DNA of 64,000 nucleotides from a bacterium. GTDB lineage: Bacteria; Myxococcota_A; UBA9160; UBA4427. This document shows, one piece after another, positions 29,049-37,233 of the stretch. A program made the position numbers and the translations under genes. The notes beneath the pieces are model-generated. The model was not told the DNA's origin, searched no databases, and saw only the letters and a program-made list of their open reading frames with translations. The DNA is taken from contig JANSYR010000001.1 in assembly GCA_024742285.1 (NCBI GenBank), positions 186,001 through 250,000 on the forward strand, given 5' to 3'. Positions within the stretch are counted from its first letter, which is position 1. Each line of letters starts with the position of its first letter.

Positions 29049-29876
29049 GTGGGCGCACGATTCCACGGCAGGAGCGCGAACGCGCGGGACGCGGGGCAGC
29101 CCATCCGCGGCGGACTGACGCCGGCGGGCGCGTCGGGATTCGGCGAGTGGTGGGGCGGACTCGTGGCCGTCGCGCTGGTCGCGGTCGGCGTGGTCCTCCT
29201 GACCGGCAGCCGCGATCCGGGCGCTGGCGGGAATCGGATCGATCCATCGCCCCGGATGCTCGCAGCGATCGAGCCCTCGGCCCGCTCCCTCGAAGCCGTG
29301 GATCGCGCCTTCGCCTCCCTGTGCGCAGATCCCGTCCTGCTCGCCCTCGAGCTCGAGCCGAATTGCGAGACCGGCGTGATCACGCTCTCCGACGAGCTCT
29401 TCGACGGCTTCGGCAGCGCCGCCCTCGGCCCGGAGGCCCAGGAGGATCTGCTCGCGGCGATGCGCGTCTACCTGGCGAAGCTGCGCGCGCTGCCGTCGAT
29501 CTGGAGAAGCCTCGAAGCGATCGAGCTCCGCGGACACGCCGATCCGCGTGCGGTCCGAGACCCCTACGTCACGAACCTGGTCGGTTCGCAGCAGCGGCCG
29601 CTCGGCGTGCTCCTCTTCCTGGTCGGCGAGAACGGCCTCGGCGCGGTCGACCGGGCCGACCTCGAGCGACTCGCGGTGGTGTCGGGCGTGTCGTTCTCCC
29701 GCCCGCCGGAGACGTGCCCCGACCGCAGCCGCGAGTGCTACCCGGAATGGCGCCGGGTGGAGATCCGACCCGTCCTCTCCGAGTCGCTCCGTCGCGGTGA
29801 CTGGTCGCGAACTCTCGAAGACGTTCGCGTCAGCGCCCGGCAGCTCCGGGCGGAACTCGCCGAAACGGAGCCCTGA
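29049..29876 (+). CDS. MotB/ZorB-like protein with OmpA-type peptidoglycan-binding domain
   Basis: 275 residues. One membrane helix near residues 38-58 precedes a periplasmic OmpA/MotB-like domain: FDGFGSAALGPEA, ELRGHADPRAV (the G-H-x-D motif), TNLVGSQQRPLGVL and RRVEIRP at the end. In MotB/ZorB the helix begins with an F-A-D-x-M-type motif whose Asp carries the ion. Here the aligned motif is F-G-E-W-W-G-G-L, so Glu may replace Asp. The gene starts four bases after the MotA/ZorA-like stop, and the two are almost certainly cotranscribed and form a complex. Confidence 0.75.
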   Translation: MGARFHGRSANARDAGQPIRGGLTPAGASGFGEWWGGLVAVALVAVGVVLLTGSRDPGAGGNRIDPSPRMLAAIEPSARSLEAVDRAFASLCADPVLLALELEPNCETGVITLSDELFDGFGSAALGPEAQEDLLAAMRVYLAKLRALPSIWRSLEAIELRGHADPRAVRDPYVTNLVGSQQRPLGVLLFLVGENGLGAVDRADLERLAVVSGVSFSRPPETCPDRSRECYPEWRRVEIRPVLSESLRRGDWSRTLEDVRVSARQLRAELAETEP

Positions 29877-30046
29877 TCCGCCGGGCTGCCCGGACCTCGC
29901 GGCCGACCCGCCGGCGATCCAGCGGCCCGGGAATCCCGCCGTCACACGGGAAGAACCGCCCGCCCCGTCTTCGCGAGGAAACGCCCGCTGGCCCAGCGGG
30001 TTCCTTTGGTATGCTCTGGCCGCTTCAACTCCAGGGGAGACGCCCG

Positions 30047-30628
30047 ATGTCCCGTTCTCGATCCGCCCTTTCCTTCCTCGACCGCCGCCCCGTCGCGGCG
30101 ATCGCGGCTGCCCTGATCACACTCCTGGCCCTGGCGGGCTGCGAGTCCGGAACCCAGGAGCCGGAGGCCCCGACCGCCGAGCCGGTCGAGTTCGGCGCCG
30201 ATCCGACCCCGGAAGCCTCGGAGCCGAGCGCGACCGCGTCGGGTTCGGGCGCCACGGGCGCCGGTGGAATCGCGGCCGAGCGCTTCCCCGAGGCGCTTCC
30301 GGATACCGCAGAGGCTGCGATCCCGTCGAACTTCCCGAGCAGCCTGCCGGTCTACCCGAACTCCGTGCCCGCGCTGGGCATGTCCGGCAACGTCGAAGGC
30401 AGCGAGCGGAGCGCCGTCCAGCTCCTGTCGAACGACCCGCCGGCGGAGGTCGCCCGCTTCTACAGCGACGAGCTCGAGGCGAACGGGTGGGAGATCACGG
30501 CCTCCGAGTCCGGTGCCTCCGGCGAGTCGATCACCGCCACGAACGGGTCGACGACGACCGTGCTCTTCTTTCGCGCCTCAGCGGACGGCGGCACGGACAT
30601 CTTCCAGCTGAACGAGGGCGGCGTCTGA
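30047..30628 (+). CDS. Small hypothetical lipoprotein
   Basis: 193 residues from ATG 30047, with GGGGAGA upstream. Basic N-terminus, hydrophobic segment and lipobox (LALAGC). An acidic Pro/Ala/Ser-rich linker (about 35-80) precedes a domain (SLPVYPNSVPALGMSGNV, SNDPPAEVARFYSDELEANG, WEITASES, TTTVLFFRAS). The PAEVARFYSDELEANGWEI segment resembles domains found in secreted bacterial lipoproteins that sense a decaying signal, but no function is known. An intrinsic terminator follows. Confidence 0.65.
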   Translation: MSRSRSALSFLDRRPVAAIAAALITLLALAGCESGTQEPEAPTAEPVEFGADPTPEASEPSATASGSGATGAGGIAAERFPEALPDTAEAAIPSNFPSSLPVYPNSVPALGMSGNVEGSERSAVQLLSNDPPAEVARFYSDELEANGWEITASESGASGESITATNGSTTTVLFFRASADGGTDIFQLNEGGV

Positions 30629-30689
30629 GCGTCACGCGCCTCGCCGCTCCCGGCCCTTCCCGGACGGCTCCGGGAAGCGCTCGAACCAG

Positions 30690-30717
30690 AACGGCGTCGC
30701 CTGCGGGCGGCGCCGTT
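30690..30717 (+). terminator. Intrinsic terminator between converging genes
   Basis: A stem AACGGCGTCGCC / GGCGGCGCCGTT (12 bp, one G-U pair) with 4-base loop TGCG, followed by TTCT. It lies between the lipoprotein gene (plus) and the FHA-cyclase gene (minus), which ends at 30762. The A-rich end on the other strand is short, so it works mainly for the plus strand. Confidence 0.75.
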
Positions 30718-30761
30718 TCTCGTCGGGGCGTGATCTTCCCTGCCGATGGGCAGTCGCGGAT

Positions 30762-32291
30762 TCAGGCGCCGCTACGAACGTCTTCGGGTGCGAGGAAACG
30801 ATCCACCCGATAGAGCGGCCCCCCGTCGCCCGCGAGCTCGCCGACACTCGTGACCGGCAGGTCCTTGCCGACGCTCTCGAGCGTCTGCTCCGAGATCAGC
30901 ATCGTGTTCGGCTCGGCCTGCTTCTGGATGTGCCCCGCGGTATCGAGGACTTCGCTGTACGCGATGCCCGCCGAGAGATCGACGAGAGACACGCCGGTAT
31001 GGGCGCCGATCCGGAAACGGAAGGGCTTGCCGAGCAGGTTCGAGTCCTCGTTGAACGCTTCGAGGCGTTCGAGAATCGCGCTGCCGGCCAGGAGCGCCGA
31101 TTCGGGACTCTCGAAGAAGCACATCAGCTCGTCGCCGTTGCTGTTCAGGACCTGCCCTTCGAACTCTTCGCAGATCCCGGACACGAAGCCGCGGAAGCGA
31201 TCGAACGACACGATGATGTGTTCCGCCTTCTCGCCGCCGCCCTTCATCTTTCTGGACTCGACGACGTCGACGTCGAGGAAGCTGCCCATCACGTTGAACT
31301 GCTCGATCTCCCGCTCGAGATCGAGCTTGTGCTCCATGCGAGCAGAGAGGGCGGAGCCGGAGAGCGAACTCGCGGCGCGCTCGGCGGGTCGCGCCTTCGC
31401 CGCGAGGGCCAGGCGGAGCACCACCTGATCCGCGAGCTGGATCTCGTCCCCGTTCTCGAGCTCGACCCGATCGACGACGGGAAAGCCGTTCACGAAGGTC
31501 TGGTTCGTACCGCTCTTGTGGACCAGCTCGAGGGAGCGGCCGGCGATCTCGATCTCCGCATGGAGCCGCGACACGCCGCGCTCGGGAATGCGGACATCGA
31601 CGTCATCGCCACGGCCGATCGTGGTCGTCCCCATCGAGATGGGGAAGCGTGCGCTCGCGAGCTCTTCGATCCCACGCGCGACGATCAGGTCGCCGATCTG
31701 CACGTCCACCGGGCGCATGTCCGTCGCGTCGCTGACGATGCCCGCGCCGACGTCGACGGTCGAAACCGTGACTTCGGAGGCGGAATCCCGCGGCGAAGGC
31801 GAGCGGGTCGCGGCGGGCTGGGTCACCGCGGAGCGCAGGGTGGCCCCCGTCGCGGTGCTCTCCCGCGCGGCGTCCTCCATGATCTCCGTCAGACCGGAGA
31901 GGTTCATGCCCTGCCGCGCGCGCACGTCGATCGCGACCCGGCCCATCTCGATCCGGTCCCCGACCGAGAGGCGCGCGCGAGAGATCTCGGCCCCGTTCAG
32001 GAGGGTCGGGTTCGCGGCGGTCGGGATGTGCTCGATCGAGGTGCCGGACGCGTCGCGGCGGATCCAGGCCTGCTTTCGCGAGATGCTCTTGTCGTCGAGC
32101 CGGATCACGTCGACCTGGCCGCTCGCAGGCTGGCCGCGGCCGAGCAGGACTTCGTTGCCCTCGAGGGTGAACTGGCTGCCTGCGTCCGCACCCGCGACGA
32201 CCAGGAGCTCCATGACGGGCCCCGTGGGCTCGCGCTCCTCACGACTGCGCCAGGCGGTCAGCCAGGTCGACAAGGGTGCTCTCCCCTCCAT
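30762..32291 (-). CDS. FHA-FHA-cyclase-like signalling protein
   Basis: About 509 residues from ATG 32291; an ATG at 32213 (MELLVVAGADAG) is an alternative. Two forkhead-associated domains: about 30-105 (VLLGRGQ, SISRKQAWI, LLNGAEI) and about 205-290 (TTIGRGDDVDVRIPERGVSRLHAEIEI, read in parts, and TFVNGFPV). FHA domains bind phosphothreonine. The C-terminal about 150 residues resemble a class III nucleotide cyclase (SFDRFRGFVSGICEEFEGQV, NSNGDELMCFFESPESALLA, FRFRIGAHTGVSLVDLSAG). The second metal-site Asp (NGDEL) is present, but the first metal site reads F-D-R rather than F-A-D, so activity is uncertain. Confidence 0.8.
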   Translation of the reverse strand: MEGRAPLSTWLTAWRSREEREPTGPVMELLVVAGADAGSQFTLEGNEVLLGRGQPASGQVDVIRLDDKSISRKQAWIRRDASGTSIEHIPTAANPTLLNGAEISRARLSVGDRIEMGRVAIDVRARQGMNLSGLTEIMEDAARESTATGATLRSAVTQPAATRSPSPRDSASEVTVSTVDVGAGIVSDATDMRPVDVQIGDLIVARGIEELASARFPISMGTTTIGRGDDVDVRIPERGVSRLHAEIEIAGRSLELVHKSGTNQTFVNGFPVVDRVELENGDEIQLADQVVLRLALAAKARPAERAASSLSGSALSARMEHKLDLEREIEQFNVMGSFLDVDVVESRKMKGGGEKAEHIIVSFDRFRGFVSGICEEFEGQVLNSNGDELMCFFESPESALLAGSAILERLEAFNEDSNLLGKPFRFRIGAHTGVSLVDLSAGIAYSEVLDTAGHIQKQAEPNTMLISEQTLESVGKDLPVTSVGELAGDGGPLYRVDRFLAPEDVRSGA

Positions 32292-32535
32292 CCCCGATCG
32301 GGCCCCATGAACGGGCCCGAGAACCGGCCGAGCCGGCTCGTTCGGCGAACGGGAGACACCATAGGGGGCCCTGTCGGCCGAGGGAAGCAACGGAGCATGG
32401 CGGGCCGGCCTTCCCCGAGGGGCATTCGTTCTCGGCTCCGGTCGAGTCGTCTTCGTCGGCGGATCGGGGCGTGCGGATGAGCCGGTTCGTGGACGAGGGG
32501 GAATCGAACCAGGGCAGGTCCGAAAGCGTGTCGAA

Positions 32536-32760
32536 TCAGCGCTGGGCCTTCAGGCTCTTCGCCAGCAGCTCGTAGGCAAGGGTCGCCAGCGGCGTCTTCT
32601 TCCGAGACGCGAGACGGTTCAGCCTCTTGAGCTCGGCATCGGTCAGCATGATCGCGACGCGGTTCCTGCGCGCGTTGGGCGAAGGTCCGCTTCCGGATCC
32701 CTTCGGACGCCCCGCCCCGGGACGCGCGCCGCCCCAGCCGAATTTCTTCTTCGCTGCCAT
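32536..32760 (-). CDS. Small ribbon-helix-helix-type DNA-binding protein
   Basis: 74 residues from ATG 32760 (MAAKKKFGWGG), chosen for GGGAGAG five bases upstream. A Gly/Arg/Pro-rich arm (GGARPGAGRPKGSGSG) precedes a short segment (RRNRVAIMLTDAELKRLNRLASRKKTPLATLAYELLAKSL, read in parts) shaped like a ribbon-helix-helix domain. The G-G-x-R-x-G-A-G-R-P arm is shared by many small bacterial and phage-associated proteins that bind DNA. It is probably a repressor or nucleoid factor; no target is known. Confidence 0.75.
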   Translation of the reverse strand: MAAKKKFGWGGARPGAGRPKGSGSGPSPNARRNRVAIMLTDAELKRLNRLASRKKTPLATLAYELLAKSLKAQR

Positions 32761-32934
32761 GATCTCTCCCACTCGAGGGCGTGGGTCCCCGTTCGCATGC
32801 GAACGGAACCGGCCCCCGAGCCGAGTCGTTGGCCAACCGATCGTCCGCCCCGTCGAGCAGATCGATCGGGCGAACCCAACAATTCGAGGTGGGAGAAGAC
32901 CGTAGTCGCGCCGAGCCCTTCGAAATCGAAGGAC

Positions 32935-33381
32935 TCAGTCGTCATCTCGTCGGTGGCGACGCTCACGCTTGACCGCACTTCTGCGACGTTTCTCCTGCAA
33001 ACGTCGCTCGACGGCCCCCTTGCGCGGCTTCGTCGGCCGCCTGGCAGGCGCCTGATAGAGGGCCGTCCGAACGACCTCGAAGAGGCGATCGTGGGCTTCT
33101 TCGAGGTTCCGGCGCCGGCTGCGATGGCGGTCCGCATGGACCACCAGCACGCCGTCACTCGTGAGCCGGCTCGCCAGCTTGCGGAGCAGGCGTTCCCGGC
33201 CGTCCGGCATGAGCCCCCTCGACGTGCGCAGGTTCCAGCGCAGCGAGACTCGGGTGCTGGACGTGTTCACGTGCTGGCCGCCGGGGCCGCTGGCCCGGCT
33301 CGCCAGCTCCTCGATCTCGAGGGCCGGGATACGATTGCCGCCCGGCAGCGCCCGATCCTCGCGCCCGCGCCTCGCTGCCAT
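32935..33381 (-). CDS. arfB: Peptidyl-tRNA hydrolase ArfB (RF-1 domain, ribosome rescue)
   Basis: 148 residues. The catalytic GGQ is in RASGPGGQHVNTSSTRVSLRW, and the rest matches YaeJ/ICT1-type release factors, which lack the codon-reading domains. The basic C-terminal tail (RRPTKPRKGAVERRLQEKRRR) is the element that enters the empty mRNA channel of a stalled ribosome. It hydrolyses peptidyl-tRNA on ribosomes stuck on non-stop mRNA. It is transcribed toward the ribbon-helix-helix gene, 174 bases away. Confidence 0.92.
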   Translation of the reverse strand: MAARRGREDRALPGGNRIPALEIEELASRASGPGGQHVNTSSTRVSLRWNLRTSRGLMPDGRERLLRKLASRLTSDGVLVVHADRHRSRRRNLEEAHDRLFEVVRTALYQAPARRPTKPRKGAVERRLQEKRRRSAVKRERRHRRDDD

Positions 33382-33632
33382 GGTGCCTCCCTCCCCTCCC
33401 TGCGTCCGTACCCGCGGTGGCCGACTCTGGCCGCTCCCGGCACCCCCGCCCGCCGACCGATCGGAAAAAAGGGGCCGACCTCGGGATTCCGATTGCCGGC
33501 GCCGGATTCCTCGGTCGGGGCTTCAGACCGGGGCCCGAACGGTCGAATCGTCCAGAGGGGAAGCCCCCCTTGTCGAGACGCTCCGCGGCGCCGCCCGGAC
33601 CCTCGATTCGCGGGCAAGGGAAGCGCGACTTC

Positions 33633-35303
33633 GTGAGTGAGTCCAGCAGCGAACAGGTGAATAGCCGCGCGATCGTGATCCAGCGCGCCGGCGAGCTCTC
33701 CGAGTTCGTGACGATCCTCCAGAAGCTCGCGGTCACCGTGGAGATCCACGACGGCCCAGGGCTTCCGAGCCCCGACGAGGTCGCGAACGCGTCGGTCGTC
33801 ATCGTCGCCGGCAAGCGCCTGCTCGAAGGCCGTACCCCGAATCTCTCGCTCTGGCCCCGCACGCTCGCGGTCGCGGACAACGCGAGCAAGACGATGCTCG
33901 CCCACTTGAACCGGGTCGGGGCATCCCTCGTCATCCGCCGACCGATCCACCCGCGTACGCTTCGCCTCGTCCTGCTGCACCAGCTCTACCGGGGTCCCGA
34001 GCGTCGCAAACGCAAGCGCACCCACATCGGTCATCCGATCCGGGTCGGTGCGGGCCTCTTCAAGCAGCGGGCGACGCTGCTCGAGCTCTCGGATACCGGC
34101 GCACGCGTCGAGCTGCCGAAGGAGCCGAAGGTCGGGATGAAGCTCAATCTGCTGCTCGGCAAGGAGCTGACCCTCGGCAAGCCGCTCAAGCTCAGTGCCA
34201 AGGTCGTCCGCGGAATTCGCGCCCCCGGCGAGAACGGGCGCCAGGACTCGATCATCGGCGTCGCCTTCGTCGATCCGCGCCAGCACCACAAGGCCGTCTC
34301 GGCGATCCTCGATCGATTCGCCGCTGGCCCGGCGAGCTGGAGCGGCAAGCTCGAGGCGACCGCAGGCGAGGCGCCCGCCAAACCGACGAGCCCGCCGATC
34401 GAGCCGGTCCCGCTGCCCGAGGAGATCGATCCCGAAGCGTCCGCGCGCAGACTCCCCCCGACCCGAGCAGCGCACCCGCGGCCCGCGGCTGCGGTCGCTG
34501 CGACACCTCCGGCGACCGGGACGCCCGTCGAGCCGGTTGCCATCGACGAGCCCGCGGCCGCCGCCGCGACCGCAGCGCCCGAGCCGAAGATGAAGGTGAA
34601 CGCCGAAGCGGAGGCGGCCCCGGCGACGGACGAGGGCACTTTCCACGACGACCTGACCGAGGCGATCGAGCCGGATGCGCTCCCGGACCCGGACGAGATC
34701 GAGTTCGAAGCGGACTTCGATCCCCTCGCGCCGCCGGTCGAAGACCCGGAAGAAGTCTTCGAAGACGAGGTGGCCTCCGCCCTCGACGTGCTGGGCGGCG
34801 AGGAAGTCGAGCCCGAAGAAACCGACGTCGACGAGCGACGAAGCGACCCGCGGATCCCGTACGACCGCCGCATCGTCGCCCTCGGCGAGGAGGCCGCGCG
34901 CGTCCTCGTCGGTCGCGACCTCTCCCATGGCGGGATGCGCATCGGCCCGACCGATGCCGTCGACGTCGGCGACACGCTCCGCGTGGCGCTCCATTGCGGG
35001 ACCGAGCTCGAGCCCCTGGTCGTCCTCGCGACGGCGCTCCGGGACGACGGGGTCGCCGGGGTCGTGCTCGAGTTCCAGGAGCTCTCGGACGGTCAGCGGG
35101 ACCACCTCGAGAAGATCATCGCCAGCAGCAGCCCGCTCCGGATGGGCCGGGACGAAGACCTCTTCGAGAAGAGCGGCGCGGTCGTGATGGGCGAGATGCT
35201 CGAGACGATCTCGAAGGCGGGTCCGCCGCCGCCGAAGGACAAGCTCGTCGACAGCGACGACGAGATCAACGCCCACCTCGACGATCTATTCGACGCAGAC
35301 TAG
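33633..35303 (+). CDS. Double PilZ-domain protein
   Basis: About 556 residues from the GTG at 33633; another GTG eight codons downstream is possible. The first about 115 residues resemble a degenerate receiver-like domain (AIVIQRAGELSEFVTILQKL, VAGKRLLEGRTPN). A first PilZ domain runs about 120-235 (RRKRKRTHIGHPIRV, LLELSDTGARVEL). An acidic Pro/Ala/Glu-rich linker (about 245-395) precedes a second, canonical PilZ (RRSDPRIPYDRRIVA, GRDLSHGGMRIGPTDAVDVGD, RxxxR and D-x-S-x-x-G motifs). The second is likely to bind cyclic di-GMP. Its 3' end overlaps the 3' end of the converging lipoprotein gene by 18 bases. Confidence 0.85.
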   Translation: MSESSSEQVNSRAIVIQRAGELSEFVTILQKLAVTVEIHDGPGLPSPDEVANASVVIVAGKRLLEGRTPNLSLWPRTLAVADNASKTMLAHLNRVGASLVIRRPIHPRTLRLVLLHQLYRGPERRKRKRTHIGHPIRVGAGLFKQRATLLELSDTGARVELPKEPKVGMKLNLLLGKELTLGKPLKLSAKVVRGIRAPGENGRQDSIIGVAFVDPRQHHKAVSAILDRFAAGPASWSGKLEATAGEAPAKPTSPPIEPVPLPEEIDPEASARRLPPTRAAHPRPAAAVAATPPATGTPVEPVAIDEPAAAAATAAPEPKMKVNAEAEAAPATDEGTFHDDLTEAIEPDALPDPDEIEFEADFDPLAPPVEDPEEVFEDEVASALDVLGGEEVEPEETDVDERRSDPRIPYDRRIVALGEEAARVLVGRDLSHGGMRIGPTDAVDVGDTLRVALHCGTELEPLVVLATALRDDGVAGVVLEFQELSDGQRDHLEKIIASSSPLRMGRDEDLFEKSGAVVMGEMLETISKAGPPPPKDKLVDSDDEINAHLDDLFDAD

Positions 35304-36080
35304 TCCGTAGAGGACGCCGGGGAGCCCGAGCGGGCCCTCCCCGTCTTCGTCGAGCCAGCGCTCCTCGAGCGCCTCCGCCCCCGCCGCGCGGCGCAGGGCC
35401 GAGGGCGACGGGTCGATCTCCCGCGCCATGCGCGCGACGCCGCGGCCATCGTCGAAGACGCGCTTCTCGATCCGGCTCTCGAGGGCGATCGCCAACGCGA
35501 GGCGCGCATCCCCGAGCGCCGACGCTTCCTGATCCTCGGCCTTCCAGGTCGGCCCGGAGATCCCCGTCGCACAGACGCGCTCGGCGGCGCTCGGTGCCTC
35601 GATCAGCCAGCGCGGGTATTCGAGGTCGGGAAGCCCGCTCAGGTCGGCGTCCGGGAAGCACGCGAGGGCGTGAACCTGACGAAGGCGGGCGCGCCCCTGC
35701 ATGCCCGGATTCGTTTCCGCCCAGAGCGCCGCGATCCGCGCGTCCGCGAGAACCCCGGACAGGGATTGCGTCGTCATCTCGAACTCGCCGCGGGAGCCCG
35801 TTCCCGTGATCGACTGGACGTCGACGGAGAGCGAGCCCGCCGCGAGGGCATCGATCGCGGCGACTCGCGAATAGCGAATCGCGTTCCGCGGATTGAGCGT
35901 CGGCCCCGAGGACCCGACCGCACATCGTACCGGCGGCTGATCGACCCAGGCCGCCACCGGCCGCGGCGGCTCGAACCGATCCACCACCGGCGGCCCGCCC
36001 CGCTCCGCCCCCGCGCACGAAACGAAACAAGCCACGAGTCCCAACAGACTCGTGGCTCGTTTCAACATCATCATCTCCAT
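35286..36080 (-). CDS. LPP20-type lipoprotein with two internal repeats
   Basis: 264 residues. Four in-frame ATG codons lie near the start; GGAG sits just upstream of the later ones, so the true start may be 36068. The lipobox is ACFVSC. The mature part has two LPP20-like units: CAVGSSGPTLNPRNAIRYSR-V/A-A-I-D-A-L and CATGISGPTWKAEDQEASAL-G-D-A-R-L-A-L, both following the family pattern 'G-V/T-G ... A-x-x-x-A/A-x-A'. Members carry out poorly known envelope functions. The gene's 3' end overlaps that of the double-PilZ gene on the other strand. Confidence 0.7.
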   Translation of the reverse strand: MEMMMLKRATSLLGLVACFVSCAGAERGGPPVVDRFEPPRPVAAWVDQPPVRCAVGSSGPTLNPRNAIRYSRVAAIDALAAGSLSVDVQSITGTGSRGEFEMTTQSLSGVLADARIAALWAETNPGMQGRARLRQVHALACFPDADLSGLPDLEYPRWLIEAPSAAERVCATGISGPTWKAEDQEASALGDARLALAIALESRIEKRVFDDGRGVARMAREIDPSPSALRRAAGAEALEERWLDEDGEGPLGLPGVLYGLVCVE

Positions 36081-36210
36081 CGGAGCGTCCCGGTCAAGGA
36101 GAGGATCATTCGCCGGTTGCCGGCTCGCTCGGAGCTGGCTCCCAACTCGCGCCGAGCGCCCCTGGAGCCGGAGCGAACTCCAAGCTCGCCGAGCGCCCGC
36201 AGGCGAAGGA

Positions 36211-36804
36211 TCAGTAGTCCTCCATCTCCTCGTCGAGCTCCGCGAACGACTTCTTGGCGCGGGACTCGATGAAGGTGCGGAGCTTGTCGCTCATCTCGTC
36301 CATTTCGCGGACCGAGTTCTCGAAGGCGGCCACGTCGAGGGCGACGAGGACGTAGAGCTCGTTGCTCGGCGAGATCCACGTGTCCTGCTGCTGGGTGCCG
36401 TTGAGGGTGGCCTTCGAGAGGGAGACGGTCGTGCTCGAGAACTGCTCGGCGGTCATCTCGGACTCGCCGTCGGTGACCTGCTCCTGGAAGTCCTTGACCA
36501 TGTTCTTGACCTTGGTCTCGAGGGTCCGGCTGATCTCGGCGCGCGCTCGGGAGGTCGCCTTCGTGCGCGTGATCGACATGTTGCCGGTGAACTTGGCGTT
36601 GCCGACGCCGCAAATGCGCGCGCCGCCATCGTCGCCCCAGTAGGCGCTGCAGCCGGAGAGCACCCAGTCCGGGGCGCCGGCGAACTCGCTCGGGATCTGC
36701 TCATCGGGGGTCGACACGTCCTTGCCGCAGCCCGCGGTCACGGCCACGACGGCCAGCGCCGCGACGGTGAGGAAACTTCGAATCATTCGGTTCTGGACAC
36801 GCAT
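36211..36804 (-). CDS. LPP20-family lipoprotein
   Basis: 197 residues from ATG 36804, which has GGAGG eight bases upstream; a further in-frame start at 36834 lacks one. Lipobox AVTAGC. The mature chain has the LPP20 pattern (APDWVLSGCSAYWGDDGGAR, ICGVGNAKFTGNMSITRTKA, TSRARAEISRTLETKVKNMV) and DELYVLVALD-like C-terminal strands (LYVLVALDVAAFENSV). It lies 130 bases upstream of the other LPP20 gene on the same strand and is divergent from the DUF4384 protein. LPP20 proteins are envelope lipoproteins of unknown molecular role. Confidence 0.8.
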   Translation of the reverse strand: MRVQNRMIRSFLTVAALAVVAVTAGCGKDVSTPDEQIPSEFAGAPDWVLSGCSAYWGDDGGARICGVGNAKFTGNMSITRTKATSRARAEISRTLETKVKNMVKDFQEQVTDGESEMTAEQFSSTTVSLSKATLNGTQQQDTWISPSNELYVLVALDVAAFENSVREMDEMSDKLRTFIESRAKKSFAELDEEMEDY

Positions 36805-37233
36805 TCCGTGTGCCTCCAATCCTTGCTGGCTCATCTCGTGCGACCCCGACCACCTGGTCCCCTATGGGTCGCGCTCTCGATTCTGTAGGCGCGATTCCTG
36901 CCCGGATCGGGCAACCGCCCAGCGCATTTTTTCTCAGCGCCCGTCTCGCACGCTCACCGCGTTCGCTGCGCCCCACGCCTCACCGGCCCCGCAGGCCTCC
37001 GAAGCCATGGATCGCCGCGTCGCAGGGGACACCCCCCCGGCGGCTGCTGGGATTAAGTAGCGTATCCCTTCGAATAGGTTTCACGCGGTTTCGCGCTTTT
37101 TCGACGGAAACGCAGGCGGCCCGAATCGGCACTCCCGATCGCGTATCTCCCCTTCTTCCCTTGCCCCGTCCAGTCCATTCGATCGGACGACGCGGGGCCC
37201 GGGCCGACGCGCTTCCCCGGAGGATTTCCCCAC
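36805..37233. other. Divergent intergenic region, 429 bases, no gene seen
   Basis: Separates the LPP20 lipoprotein (minus) from the LPP20/DUF4384 protein (plus), so it should hold promoters for both. The base composition is less G+C-rich between about 37045 and 37100 (AAGTAGCGTATCCCTTCGAA, then AGGTTTCACGCG), a plausible promoter zone, but no clear -35/-10 pair could be fixed. GGAGGATTTCCCCAC leads directly into the plus-strand ATG. Short open frames here look like chance coding. Confidence 0.5.

Noticed and set aside
32491-32510. tRNA 3'-end look-alike (GGTTCGATTCCCCCTCGTCC on the minus strand)
   Set aside because: It has a T-loop-like GGTTCGATTCC, but the T stem does not pair (C-C and T-C oppositions), and a full cloverleaf would run into the end of the ribbon-helix-helix gene. 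It might be an old tRNA fragment, but there is too little to call.
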